From Palsa-1392 sp963819975 (lineage in GTDB: Bacteria > Verrucomicrobiota > Verrucomicrobiia > Chthoniobacterales > UBA10450), in the NCBI GenBank assembly GCA_963819975.1, contig CAWFYE010000004.1, positions 414,265 through 478,264 of the forward strand: a stretch of DNA of 64,000 bases. Direction: 5' to 3'. This document shows, piece by piece, positions 50,820 to 58,000 of the stretch. The translations under genes were made by a program, and so were the position numbers. The number at the start of each line of letters is the position of its first letter. Within the stretch, counting starts at the first letter, position 1. The notes below the pieces were generated by a model. The model was given only the letters and a program-made list of their open reading frames with translations. It did not search any database and was not told where the DNA came from.

Positions 50820-52094
50820 ATGACGTCGTCCAGTTACTCGACATTAGTTCGCTTGATCGTCGCGAGCGCCTTGCTCCCGCTTGCCGCACCGTTTGCCGTC
50901 GTGTCTCTCGAAGCCCAGGCGGTGCGAGGTTTGGATGCTGTCCGTGTGGCAGGCGGGTTCAGTCTGCCGGTCTTTGCGACGGCGGCGCCGAGGGATAAGG
51001 CCCGGCTTTTCGTCGTCCAACAGAGCGGCCAGATCCGCATCATCGATCTCGCAAGCGGCACCGTGAAAGAGCCTCCTTTTCTCAGTATTTCCGTCTCGAC
51101 CACCGGTGAACAGGGCCTCCTCGGACTGGCCTTCGATCAAAACTACGCGAACAACGGCTACTTTTACGTCAACTATGTCGTGCCGGGAGGAGTCTACGGT
51201 CAGGGCGTGACGCGCATCGCTCGCTTCAGCGTCACGGCCAACCCGGACACCGCCGATCCGGCGAGCGAAAAAATCATCCTTTCCTTCGATCAACCGCAAA
51301 GCAACCACAACGGAGGCTGGATCGGTTTCAGCCCCCGGACGGGCGACAAAGGCAATCTCTATATCGCGACCGGCGACGGAGGGTCGAGTAACGACGCTGG
51401 GACCGGCCATATCGAGCCGGGCGGCAACGCGCAGAATCTCACCACTCTGCTCGGAAAAATGTTGCGCATCCATATCAACAGCGATGGGACCTATTCAATT
51501 CCGGCCGATAATCCTTTCGTTGGAATGCCGAACGTGCGCCAGGAGATCTGGGCTTACGGGTTGCGCAATCCGTTCCGGAACAGTTTTGACCGTTCGTTAG
51601 GCACATTCTTTATCGGCGACGTCGGTCAGTCCTCGCGGGAAGAAATCGACGCCGAAGCGGCTACCCAGGCCGGCGGCCAGAATTACGGCTGGCGAGTGCG
51701 CGAGGGTTCGATCCAGAACCCGTTCTATCCGAACGATCCCGTCCCGCCGAATGCGATCGATCCGGCTTACGATTATCCGCACAGTGTCGGACAGACGATC
51801 ATTGGCGGTTATGCCTACCGGGGCCGGAGGATCAGGAACCTGGTCGGGACTTACGTTTTCGCGGATTACCTCGGACCAGAGACCGGCAATTTCACCGGGA
51901 AAATTTATACCCTCAATTTCAACGGGACGGTCGCCTCGAATTTTCAGGACATCACGGCCGACCTGTTTCCGACCAAAGTGGGAAACTTCCCGCTTCTCAA
52001 TCCGACGTCGTTAGGCGAAGACGCCAACGGCGAGCTTTACATCTGCGACATCGGGAGCGGGAACGTCTTCCAGATCGTGCGCGGTCGTCCATAG
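50820..52094 (+). CDS. Secreted PQQ-type glucose/sorbosone dehydrogenase-like protein
   Basis: 424 residues from ATG 50820, signal peptide LVRLIVASALLPLAAPFAVVSLEAQA. The body is a six-bladed propeller of the GSDH family: TGEQGLLGLAFDQNYANNGYFYVNY, SNHNGGWIGFSP, GNLYIATGDGGSSNDAG, GKMLRIHINSDGTYSIPADNPF, EIWAYGLRNPFRNSFD, and the DVGQSSREEID loop. It should oxidise aldose sugars in the periplasm with PQQ, though the cofactor is inferred from family only. No pqq genes are here. Two exact 9-mer copies occur in the 3' half. Confidence 0.9.
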   Translation: MTSSSYSTLVRLIVASALLPLAAPFAVVSLEAQAVRGLDAVRVAGGFSLPVFATAAPRDKARLFVVQQSGQIRIIDLASGTVKEPPFLSISVSTTGEQGLLGLAFDQNYANNGYFYVNYVVPGGVYGQGVTRIARFSVTANPDTADPASEKIILSFDQPQSNHNGGWIGFSPRTGDKGNLYIATGDGGSSNDAGTGHIEPGGNAQNLTTLLGKMLRIHINSDGTYSIPADNPFVGMPNVRQEIWAYGLRNPFRNSFDRSLGTFFIGDVGQSSREEIDAEAATQAGGQNYGWRVREGSIQNPFYPNDPVPPNAIDPAYDYPHSVGQTIIGGYAYRGRRIRNLVGTYVFADYLGPETGNFTGKIYTLNFNGTVASNFQDITADLFPTKVGNFPLLNPTSLGEDANGELYICDIGSGNVFQIVRGRP

Positions 52095-52396
52095 TCAGCG
52101 CTGACCAGTTGCCGCTTTTCTCAAGAGAACATCAGCGCCAGCCCGATGCGAGGCCGATGATGGAGAGGAGGAGTATGGCGAAGCGGGCCAGGATGCCGGC
52201 CCACTGGCGAAGGTCGGCAGGGAAATAGCACCGGCTCGAACGGCGCAGTGTTGACTGCTCTTTTTAGAAAAACCGAGATGCAAATCTTTCTCGACGCCCG
52301 AATTGTCTCGACAAGGGCGCCGCGGCGGGTAGGACCAAAGTCTCATCGACAGGGGCGCGGAGATCGCCCAGAATGGCGCATCATCGAAATTCGAAT
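52095..52396. other. Gap with a startless membrane-peptide frame
   Basis: 302 bases. A minus-strand frame of about 42 codons with no start codon ends LRQWAGILARFAILLLSIIG before its stop near 52140, which looks like the tail of a small membrane protein. Otherwise no gene or terminator was recognised. Confidence 0.35.
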
Positions 52397-52939
52397 ATGA
52401 AAACAAAAGTGCTCAGTTTCGGCTTCTTCAGTTTGGCGTGCCTCCTCCTGGCTTCTTGTGCGAGCGGGCCGGCCGTCTCGGTCGCGACGGATTACAATCA
52501 TCAAGTTTCGTTTGCCGGCTACAAAACCTATTCGCTCGACCTGAGCCAGGCGCCTGAGCTCCGTCCCACGGGTCGCGCGGCCCTCAGCAATACGTTGAAG
52601 GCGAGTCTGGCGGAGCGCGGAATCGCCGAAGCGCCTTCGGGGAAAGGCGAATTGTTGGTTGTGCCAACCGTCATCACGAACCAAAAGCTTCACACCATGC
52701 CGACCAGGAACACGACTTTCGTGCCGTATCGTGGCGGTGAGGCAGGAAGCGGCCTGTGGCACATGAACTCCGACGTTACCCAATACACCGAAGGGACGCT
52801 CATCCTGGATTTTCTCGATCAAAAGCGTCGTTTGATCGTATTTCGGGGTGTTGGAAAGGGCGTGCTGAGCACCCCCGAACGAAACGCCGTCGGTATTCAG
52901 GACGCCGTCCGCAAGATAGTTGCGGAGATGCCGCGCTAG
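52397..52939 (+). CDS. DUF4136 lipoprotein
   Basis: 180 residues from ATG 52397. The signal sequence has a lipobox LLASC, with the lipidated Cys near residue 22. The mature part (VATDYNHQVSFAGYKTYSLD, ELLVVPTVITNQKLH, TEGTLILDFLDQKRRLIVFRGVGKG, and AVGIQDAVRKIVAEMP) follows the DUF4136 plan of outer-membrane-associated lipoproteins of unknown role. It is likely anchored on the periplasmic side. No partner gene is adjacent. ATG 52373 is upstream in frame but would add charged residues before the signal peptide. Confidence 0.87.
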   Translation: MKTKVLSFGFFSLACLLLASCASGPAVSVATDYNHQVSFAGYKTYSLDLSQAPELRPTGRAALSNTLKASLAERGIAEAPSGKGELLVVPTVITNQKLHTMPTRNTTFVPYRGGEAGSGLWHMNSDVTQYTEGTLILDFLDQKRRLIVFRGVGKGVLSTPERNAVGIQDAVRKIVAEMPR

Positions 52940-53218
52940 CTCCCCGCCGCAAATCCCGCACGCGAACGCTTATCACTCTATCGCTTTCGCGAGCAGGCGC
53001 TTTCGGGGCTGCTCTCAATCTCCAATGGAAGATTGAAGAAGAAAAATTGCCACCTTCGGATTCTCTTCCGCTTCAATTGCTTCTCCGGAGCGCGCGCTTT
53101 AACGCCGGAGCGGTACGTTTGCTCGGTAGATCGATGAAGGCGTGCCAGCCAATCTCTTCTTTGCGGCAGGAAGAAATTTCGGCACGACCTGCGTCCCAAC
53201 CAAACACGAATCATAAGT

Positions 53219-53398
53219 ATGACATCAGGAAACCAGGATAAAACAGAGGGCACCGTTAAGGAAGCGATTGGCACGGTAAAGGAGAAGACTGGCGAAGCGA
53301 TCGGTAACCCGGATTTGCGCGACAGAGGCACCGCCGAAAAGGTGGAAGGCAAAGTTCAGGACAAGGTCGGCGACGTCAAAAAAGTCTTCGAGCAGTAG
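53219..53398 (+). CDS. CsbD family stress protein
   Basis: 59 residues, too short for many ORF thresholds. It starts MTSGNQDKTEGTVKEAIGTV, continues KEKTGEAIGNPDLRDRGTAE and ends KVEGKVQDKVGDVKKVFEQ, the classic CsbD repeat of hydrophilic amphipathic helices (GTVKEAxGKxTG... and GKxQxKxG). In other bacteria such proteins are induced by general stress, often under a sigma factor, and their molecular role is unknown. It is cytoplasmic and highly charged. A TCGTTAGGC copy lies 24 bases after its stop. Confidence 0.93.
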   Translation: MTSGNQDKTEGTVKEAIGTVKEKTGEAIGNPDLRDRGTAEKVEGKVQDKVGDVKKVFEQ

Positions 53399-53515
53399 CT
53401 GGTTTCTCAGCCAATCTTACCTCGTTAGGCGCAGCGGACTTCGGAGACCCAGCTTCGAGGGATCGCTGCGCTTTTGCTTGCCGGCGGGCGGTTAGGCGCG
53501 CGACGCTTGGCGGAA

Positions 53516-53980
53516 ATGCAGATCAGCCGCGCGCAACCGGGCGATGCGTCGCTCGTGAGCGAAATCGCTCAGGCGGCCAAGGCCCACTGGGGTTATCCAC
53601 CTGAGTGGCTGGAGCAGTGGCGCGAACAGCTCACCATCGCGCCGAATTTCATCGCCCAAAATGAGACCTACGTCGCGACGATCGATCGCCAGATCGTCGC
53701 CTTCCTCGCGCTGCGACAAACTCCGGGCAGGATGGAATTGGAACATCTCTGGGTCCTACCCACACGAATCGGCCAGGGCGTCGGGCGCGCCCTTTTCGAG
53801 CATGCGGTCGACCGGGCCGCTGCCCTGGGTGCGACCAGCCTAACGATCGAGGCGGACCCGCATGCCGAGTCTTTTTATCTGCACATGGGAGCAAAGCGAG
53901 TCGGCACGGTTCAGAGTGAAGTGGCTGGCCTGCGCCGCGAACTGCCGCTCCTCGCCTTCGAGCTAACGAAGACGCTGTAA
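53516..53980 (+). CDS. GNAT family N-acetyltransferase
   Basis: 154 residues from ATG 53516 (MQISRAQPGDASLVSEIAQA). The acetyl-CoA site is LEHLWVLPTRIGQGVGRALFEHAVDRAA, with the Q/RxxGxG/A pattern as GQGVGRA. TSLTIEADPHAESFYLHMGAKRVG is the usual C-terminal strand and helix. The substrate is unknown. A purine run CGGAAATG supports this start. One exact 9-mer copy and a 7-base match lie within. It converges on the Spy-like gene, 39 bases away. Confidence 0.88.
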   Translation: MQISRAQPGDASLVSEIAQAAKAHWGYPPEWLEQWREQLTIAPNFIAQNETYVATIDRQIVAFLALRQTPGRMELEHLWVLPTRIGQGVGRALFEHAVDRAAALGATSLTIEADPHAESFYLHMGAKRVGTVQSEVAGLRRELPLLAFELTKTL

Positions 53981-54019
53981 CCGGGGGACGCCAACCGCGT
54001 CCGCCGGTTCCAATATCAC

Positions 54020-54472
54020 TTATCCGTTGTCCGGGTCGCCCTGGCCGTTTTGGCCGTCCTGCCCACTCTGGCCGTCTTGTCCGCCATGGCCGCGATGACC
54101 TTTCCGGCCGCCGCGTCCTTCACGACCGCCGCGGCGATCCTTCTGCGCGTCGTCGAGTTTCTTCTGCTGCTCAGGCGTAAGCATCGGTCGGATTTTCGCC
54201 ATCGTATCGTCCATAACCGCCTTGGTCTTTTGCATCGCTTCGCGGCGGATGTTCTCGATTTGTGGCGTCGCCTGGTCGATGATCGGCTGCACTTTCGCCT
54301 TTTGTTCCGGGGTCAGGTTCAATTGCTCGGTCGTCCGCTCGAACGGGTTATGACGGTGCCCGCGACCGCCGCCCCGCTGCCCCTTGCCGCCGCCATCAGG
54401 GCCCTGCGCAAAGGCCGAGTTGCCGAGGAAAAGAGCGCCGATCGCGCTGAGTGTGATGAGTGTGAGTTTCAT
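54020..54472 (-). CDS. Spy/CpxP-like periplasmic protein with glycine-rich ends
   Basis: 150 residues, signal peptide MKLTLITLSAIGALFLGNSAFA. The core has two LTxxQ motifs, LNLTPEQKAKVQPIIDQA and RPMLTPEQQKKLDDAQ, the hallmark of Spy/CpxP periplasmic chaperone-like proteins that sense or buffer envelope stress. Gly/Arg-rich sequence flanks the core on both sides, and the C-terminus is a collagen-like run of GHGGQDGQSGQDGQNG. Its promoter is predicted to be read by the divergent ECF sigma factor, since the same bipartite motif occurs on both sides of the gap. That links it to the sigma operon as a stress effector. Confidence 0.87.
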   Translation of the reverse strand: MKLTLITLSAIGALFLGNSAFAQGPDGGGKGQRGGGRGHRHNPFERTTEQLNLTPEQKAKVQPIIDQATPQIENIRREAMQKTKAVMDDTMAKIRPMLTPEQQKKLDDAQKDRRGGREGRGGRKGHRGHGGQDGQSGQDGQNGQGDPDNG

Positions 54473-54484
54473 AAGTTAAGCATC

Positions 54485-54513
54485 ATGACCGGAGAGGATT
54501 CGGACCGGTTACA
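54485..54513 (-). promoter_or_regulatory. ECF-type promoter of the Spy-like gene
   Basis: Minus strand TGTAACC (54513-54507), 14 bases, CCGGTCAT (54492-54485). The same two boxes with the same spacing appear in the divergent direction at 54556-54584. The AAC core of the -35 box and GTC in the -10 box are typical of ECF sigma recognition. The Spy-like ATG is at 54472, so the untranslated leader would be very short. Confidence 0.75.
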
Positions 54514-54555
54514 GTTATTTTCGAAATCTCCGAGCATCATCCGTTAAGAATTTTC

Positions 54556-54584
54556 TGTAACCCAGACGCGCGCTGTCCGGTCAT
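54556..54584 (+). promoter_or_regulatory. ECF-type promoter of the sigma operon (autoregulatory)
   Basis: TGTAACC (54556-54562), 14 bases, CCGGTCAT (54577-54584), matching the minus-strand copy at 54485-54513 in both boxes and in spacing while the spacers differ in sequence. A GGAG ribosome site (54597-54600) and TTG start (54606) follow. Confidence 0.75.
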
Positions 54585-54605
54585 TCCCCTTAGTGTGGAG
54601 ATGTC

Positions 54606-55199
54606 TTGGATGAGATGGCGGATGAACTCGATGTGGACGCGCTCGTCGCAGCGGCTCGCCGGCACGATGAGTCGGCCGCGCGCGAAATCGTGCGCCGACT
54701 CTATCCGTTCGTTCTTAAACTGGTCCGTTCCCATCGCCCGCGTCGCACTGCCGAGGAGGATCTTTGCCAGATGATCTTCATCAAAATTTTCCAAAAACTC
54801 GAGCAATTCTCGGGCAAGGTCCCGCTCGAGCACTGGGTCTCGCGCATCGCGATCAATACCTGTATCAACCAGATCCAGTCCGAGCGAGTGCGGCCGGAAT
54901 TTCGCCACGCCGACCTGAGCGAGGAAGAAGTGGCGGTGGTGCAAAATCTCGCCTCCACCTCCGAAGCACTGGGACCAGACCGCAGTTTTGCCGCGCGCGA
55001 TCTCGTCAAACGTCTTCTTGCAGCATTGAAACCAGCCGAGCGACTCGTGATCGACCTCCTTTACCTGCAAGAGCGCTCCGTCGCCGAAATCCAGGAGCTG
55101 ACCGGCTGGGGCGCTTCGCTCGTCAAAGTGCGCGCCTTCCGTGCCCGCCAGAAAATGAAGCGACAACTCGACCAAATCACCGCGGAAGGAAACCGATGA
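54606..55199 (+). CDS. ECF-type RNA polymerase sigma factor
   Basis: 197 residues. Sigma region 2 is AREIVRRLYPFVLKLVRSHR, EEDLCQMIFIKIFQKLEQF and WVSRIAINTCINQ; region 4 is LKPAERLVIDLLYLQERSVAEIQELTGWGASLVKVRAFRARQKM. There are no regions 1 or 3, so it is an ECF (group 4) sigma. TTG 54606 is preferred since GGAG lies five bases upstream; ATG 54615 would put it 14 away. The next gene overlaps by ATGA. It probably directs transcription from the TGTAACC-N14-CCGGTCAT promoters on both sides. Confidence 0.9.
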   Translation: MDEMADELDVDALVAAARRHDESAAREIVRRLYPFVLKLVRSHRPRRTAEEDLCQMIFIKIFQKLEQFSGKVPLEHWVSRIAINTCINQIQSERVRPEFRHADLSEEEVAVVQNLASTSEALGPDRSFAARDLVKRLLAALKPAERLVIDLLYLQERSVAEIQELTGWGASLVKVRAFRARQKMKRQLDQITAEGNR

Positions 55200-55495
55200 A
55201 AAACTCCCCACTCGATCGCCTGCTCCGAGCTGCGGCGGAAACGACGCCCACTTCGCCTAACGAAATGCCGTTCGGATTCGACACCCGCGTTCTGGCCGAC
55301 TGGCGTGCCGGCACGAATCCCGACCTGGTCGACATCGGACGCCTTCTCCGCCGCGTCGTTCTGCTTTCTCTCGCCGTTATCGTCTTCGCCACCGCCGGAT
55401 TCGTAAACGAACTCCGCCAGTTCGACGATCCGGGCGAAGCCTTCGATCAATACGCGATCGCCGATAACGCGATCAGCAGCGCTGTCGAGCCATGA
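55196..55495 (+). CDS. Single-helix membrane protein, possible anti-sigma factor
   Basis: 99 residues. A cytoplasmic N-terminal part of about 48 residues (SPLDRLLRAAAETTPTSPNE, FDTRVLADWRAG) precedes one membrane helix (VVLLSLAVIVFATAGFV). A 30-residue acidic external tail follows. It is coupled to the sigma gene upstream (ATGA) and the CpxP-like gene downstream (ATGA). The position and topology fit an anti-sigma factor, but it has no cysteines and so no zinc-type anti-sigma motif. Other roles are possible. Confidence 0.75.
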   Translation: MKNSPLDRLLRAAAETTPTSPNEMPFGFDTRVLADWRAGTNPDLVDIGRLLRRVVLLSLAVIVFATAGFVNELRQFDDPGEAFDQYAIADNAISSAVEP

Positions 55496-55959
55496 CCACC
55501 TCGTTCAAGGGAAAACTGATTGCCGGATTCGTCCTCGCTTTTCTCGCCGGCGGCGCGGCCGGCGGGTTCTTCACTTTTCATCACGCCCGGCAGTGGCGCT
55601 CCGATTACGGACACCACCCGCACCTTCTGACCGAGCGCTTGCGCGATCGCATCAGGGGCCAGCTCGATTTGACTCCGCAACAGATTGCAAAAATCGAACC
55701 GATCCTCGCCCGCGCGAGCAAACAACTGCAGGAAATTCGCGCCGAGACCGGCACCAAGGTCCGCCAAGTGATGGCCGAGACCAATCGCGCTCTGCAACCG
55801 GAACTGACCGATGCGCAGCGCGCCAAACTGCAAAAAATTCAACGGACCACGCGGGAGAGAAAAGGCTCCCGCAAAGCAGCCCATCGCCACGGACCGCGAA
55901 CGGATGAAGAGGATGCGGCGAGCCCCCCCGATGACGCGCCATTTTCCCCGCGACCCTGA
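55492..55959 (+). CDS. CpxP/Spy-like protein, periplasmic and membrane-anchored
   Basis: 155 residues. An N-terminal membrane segment (IAGFVLAFLAGGAAGGFFTF) is followed by LDLTPQQIAKIEPILARASK and a second LTDAQRAKLQKIQ, giving the two LTxxQ motifs of the Spy/CpxP family. A His-rich stretch (HHARQWRSDYGHHPHLL) could bind metal, as in CnrX/ZraP-type relatives. It is the third gene of the sigma operon and is a second LTxxQ protein facing the divergent Spy-like gene. A sensor that releases the anti-sigma under envelope stress is a reasonable model. Confidence 0.85.
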   Translation: MTTSFKGKLIAGFVLAFLAGGAAGGFFTFHHARQWRSDYGHHPHLLTERLRDRIRGQLDLTPQQIAKIEPILARASKQLQEIRAETGTKVRQVMAETNRALQPELTDAQRAKLQKIQRTTRERKGSRKAAHRHGPRTDEEDAASPPDDAPFSPRP

Positions 55960-56019
55960 CTTTTGCGATGGCCAAAACAAGTGATTGACGACCGCATCCC
56001 GCCTAACCAGAATGCAGCC

Positions 56020-56514
56020 ATGAAATACCTTCCGCACTTCCTGCTCGCGACAGTTACTGCTCTCTCCCTCGCCTCCTGTGCCGCGCCCGGTGGCGCCGCC
56101 GGCGGACCCAGTGCCGAGACCAAACTTGGACCGCACAGTGCCCAGAGCTTTGTCATGCTCACTCACACCGGCGCCCGCACTCTGAATGAGAATGATCCCA
56201 ACTTCGTCCGGAATTTGGCTTTGGTCGTGAAAGTGGAACAACAAATGGTGAACGGTCAGCAGGAAATCAAGGCCAGCGCCGGCGCCCACAGGGACGGGCC
56301 AACCGGCCCCCTGATCAGCACCGAGGGTCTGCGGGTGCATGTGCTTCAACCAACCGATTTCGGAACCGAGCCGAGGAAGACTGGCGGCGCGACCATTACC
56401 CAGACGGTCGCGGCCCCCGGCGGAAAATACAGAACGGTAGTGGCGGAGGCCACCATCAATTCGCCCGATTACACCAACGGCGTTGCTTCGGTCACCGTTC
56501 CGGGAGATCAATAA
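56020..56514 (+). CDS. Lipoprotein of unknown function
   Basis: 164 residues from ATG 56020, with signal MKYLPHFLLATVTALSLASC, so Cys20 is lipidated. The mature part is beta-rich (QSFVMLTHTGARTLNENDPN, NLALVVKVEQQMVNGQQEI, GGKYRTVVAEATINSPDYTNGVASVTV) with no family I recognise. It lies 60 bases after the sigma operon and before a strong terminator, so it could be its last gene. A seven-base match to the dispersed word (56001) sits just upstream. Confidence 0.75.
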   Translation: MKYLPHFLLATVTALSLASCAAPGGAAGGPSAETKLGPHSAQSFVMLTHTGARTLNENDPNFVRNLALVVKVEQQMVNGQQEIKASAGAHRDGPTGPLISTEGLRVHVLQPTDFGTEPRKTGGATITQTVAAPGGKYRTVVAEATINSPDYTNGVASVTVPGDQ

Positions 56515-56550
56515 TTCACGTTCGGCTTTTTGCCGGATAAGATGTCGCAC

Positions 56551-56591
56551 CTCCCTCGTCCCGGATTTTCCGGGACGAGGGAGTGCTTTTT
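56551..56591 (+). terminator. Rho-independent terminator
   Basis: A perfect 15-base stem pairs 56551-56565 (CTCCCTCGTCCCGGA) with 56569-56583 across a TTT loop. TGCTTTTT follows at 56584-56591. It lies 37 bases past the lipoprotein stop and would end the sigma operon transcript. Confidence 0.9.
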
Positions 56592-56691
56592 GTGAGCCTG
56601 GTTTCGGTCATCGGCTTCGCCGCGATGGTCTTTCGGGAGTATTCCATCAGGACGAAACGGCTCCTGCCCGGTTTGTGGTAATGTCATCGGC

Positions 56692-57969
56692 GTGAAGGCT
56701 CGCTTCGGCTTACTCCTCGCCGCCATCCTGACCCCGGCCCTGGCCAGCGCGACGGAACCCGCCGCCCCCGCCGTTACTCTGCTCCGACCGGCCGCGGTAT
56801 TCGATGGCAAGGATCTACATCCCGGCTGGGCCGTCCTCGTTCGCGGCGGCAAGATCGAAGCGGCCGGGCCGGCCGCGGAGATCACTGCGCCTAACGACGC
56901 CAAAACGATTGATCTGCCTGACGACACACTTATTCCCGGCCTGATCGAAGGACATTCCCACTTCTTCCTTCATCCCTACAACGAAACACCCTGGAACGAC
57001 CAGGTGACTAACGAATCGCTCTCTTTTCGCACTGCTGAGGCCACCGCGCACGCTCGCGTCACCCTTCAGGCCGGCTTTACCACCGTCCGCGACCTCGGAA
57101 CGGAAGGTGCCGGCTACGGCGACGTCGGCCTGAAGAAGGCGATTGAGCAGGGTATCGTGCCGGGCCCTCGCATGATCGTGGTCACGCGCGCAATCGTCGC
57201 GACGGGAAGCTACGGTCCGAAGCTCTCGCCCGATCTCGATCTGCCGCAGGGTGCGCAGGAAGCGAGCCGGGTTGACGGGATCGTTAGGGCGGTGCGCGAG
57301 CAGATCGGGAAAGGCGCCGATTGGATCAAGCTCTACGCCGATTATCACTGGGGCCCGGGCGAACCGGCCCGCCCCACGTTTTCCCAGGAAGAAATGAACG
57401 CCGCGGTCAAGGCCGCGCGCGATGCCGGTCGCCCTGTGGCGGCGCACGCCACGAGCGTCGAAGGGATGCGGCGTGCCACTCTCGCCGGAGTCGACACGAT
57501 CGAGCATGGCGACGATGGCACGTCGGAAGTCTTCCAACTCATGAAGAAACACGGCGTCGCTCTTTGTCCGACTGTCGCGGCCGGCGATGCCGTCGAACAA
57601 TATCGGGGATGGAAAAAAGGGAGCGGGCCGGAACCGAAACGCATCGCGGAAAAACGCGCCAGCATGAAAGCAGCACGCGCAGCGGGTGTGACCTTCGCGA
57701 TGGGCGGCGACGTCGGTGTCTTCACCCACGGCGACAACGCGCGCGAGATGGAGCTGCTCGTGCAGGAATACGGCTTTACCCCGCTCGAGGTTTTGCGCCA
57801 GGCGACGAGCGGCAATGCGGCCATCTTCCATCTCGCCGATCGCGGCCACATCCAAGCCGGGCAGTTGGCCGACTTGGTCGCGGTCTCAGGTGACCCGACA
57901 AAAGACATTGCAGCCGTCAGGCAGATTCGCCTCGTCATGAAGGGCGGCGAAATCTTTCGCCGGCCCTAG
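56692..57969 (+). CDS. Secreted amidohydrolase (imidazolonepropionase-like)
   Basis: 425 residues from GTG 56692, signal peptide MKARFGLLLAAILTPALASA. The metal centre is spelled by LIPGLIEGHSHFFLHP (HxH on strand 1), then PVAAHATSVEGMRRA, IEHGDDG and a late Asp in MGGDVGVFTHGDN, the pattern of the amidohydrolase superfamily branch of prolidases and imidazolonepropionase-like peptidases. It likely hydrolyses dipeptides or cyclic amides in the periplasm. It is convergent with the pyrophosphatase gene, 31 bases away. One exact and one near 9-mer copy are inside. Confidence 0.9.
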   Translation: MKARFGLLLAAILTPALASATEPAAPAVTLLRPAAVFDGKDLHPGWAVLVRGGKIEAAGPAAEITAPNDAKTIDLPDDTLIPGLIEGHSHFFLHPYNETPWNDQVTNESLSFRTAEATAHARVTLQAGFTTVRDLGTEGAGYGDVGLKKAIEQGIVPGPRMIVVTRAIVATGSYGPKLSPDLDLPQGAQEASRVDGIVRAVREQIGKGADWIKLYADYHWGPGEPARPTFSQEEMNAAVKAARDAGRPVAAHATSVEGMRRATLAGVDTIEHGDDGTSEVFQLMKKHGVALCPTVAAGDAVEQYRGWKKGSGPEPKRIAEKRASMKAARAAGVTFAMGGDVGVFTHGDNAREMELLVQEYGFTPLEVLRQATSGNAAIFHLADRGHIQAGQLADLVAVSGDPTKDIAAVRQIRLVMKGGEIFRRP

Positions 57970-58000
57970 CCGCGTCAGCGGCTTCGTCCGCCCCAAAAGA

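Noticed and set aside
56523..56536. Small CGGC-TTTTT-GCCG hairpin as a separate terminator
   Set aside because: A four-base stem without a downstream T-tract; the 15-bp hairpin at 56551 is the credible terminator.
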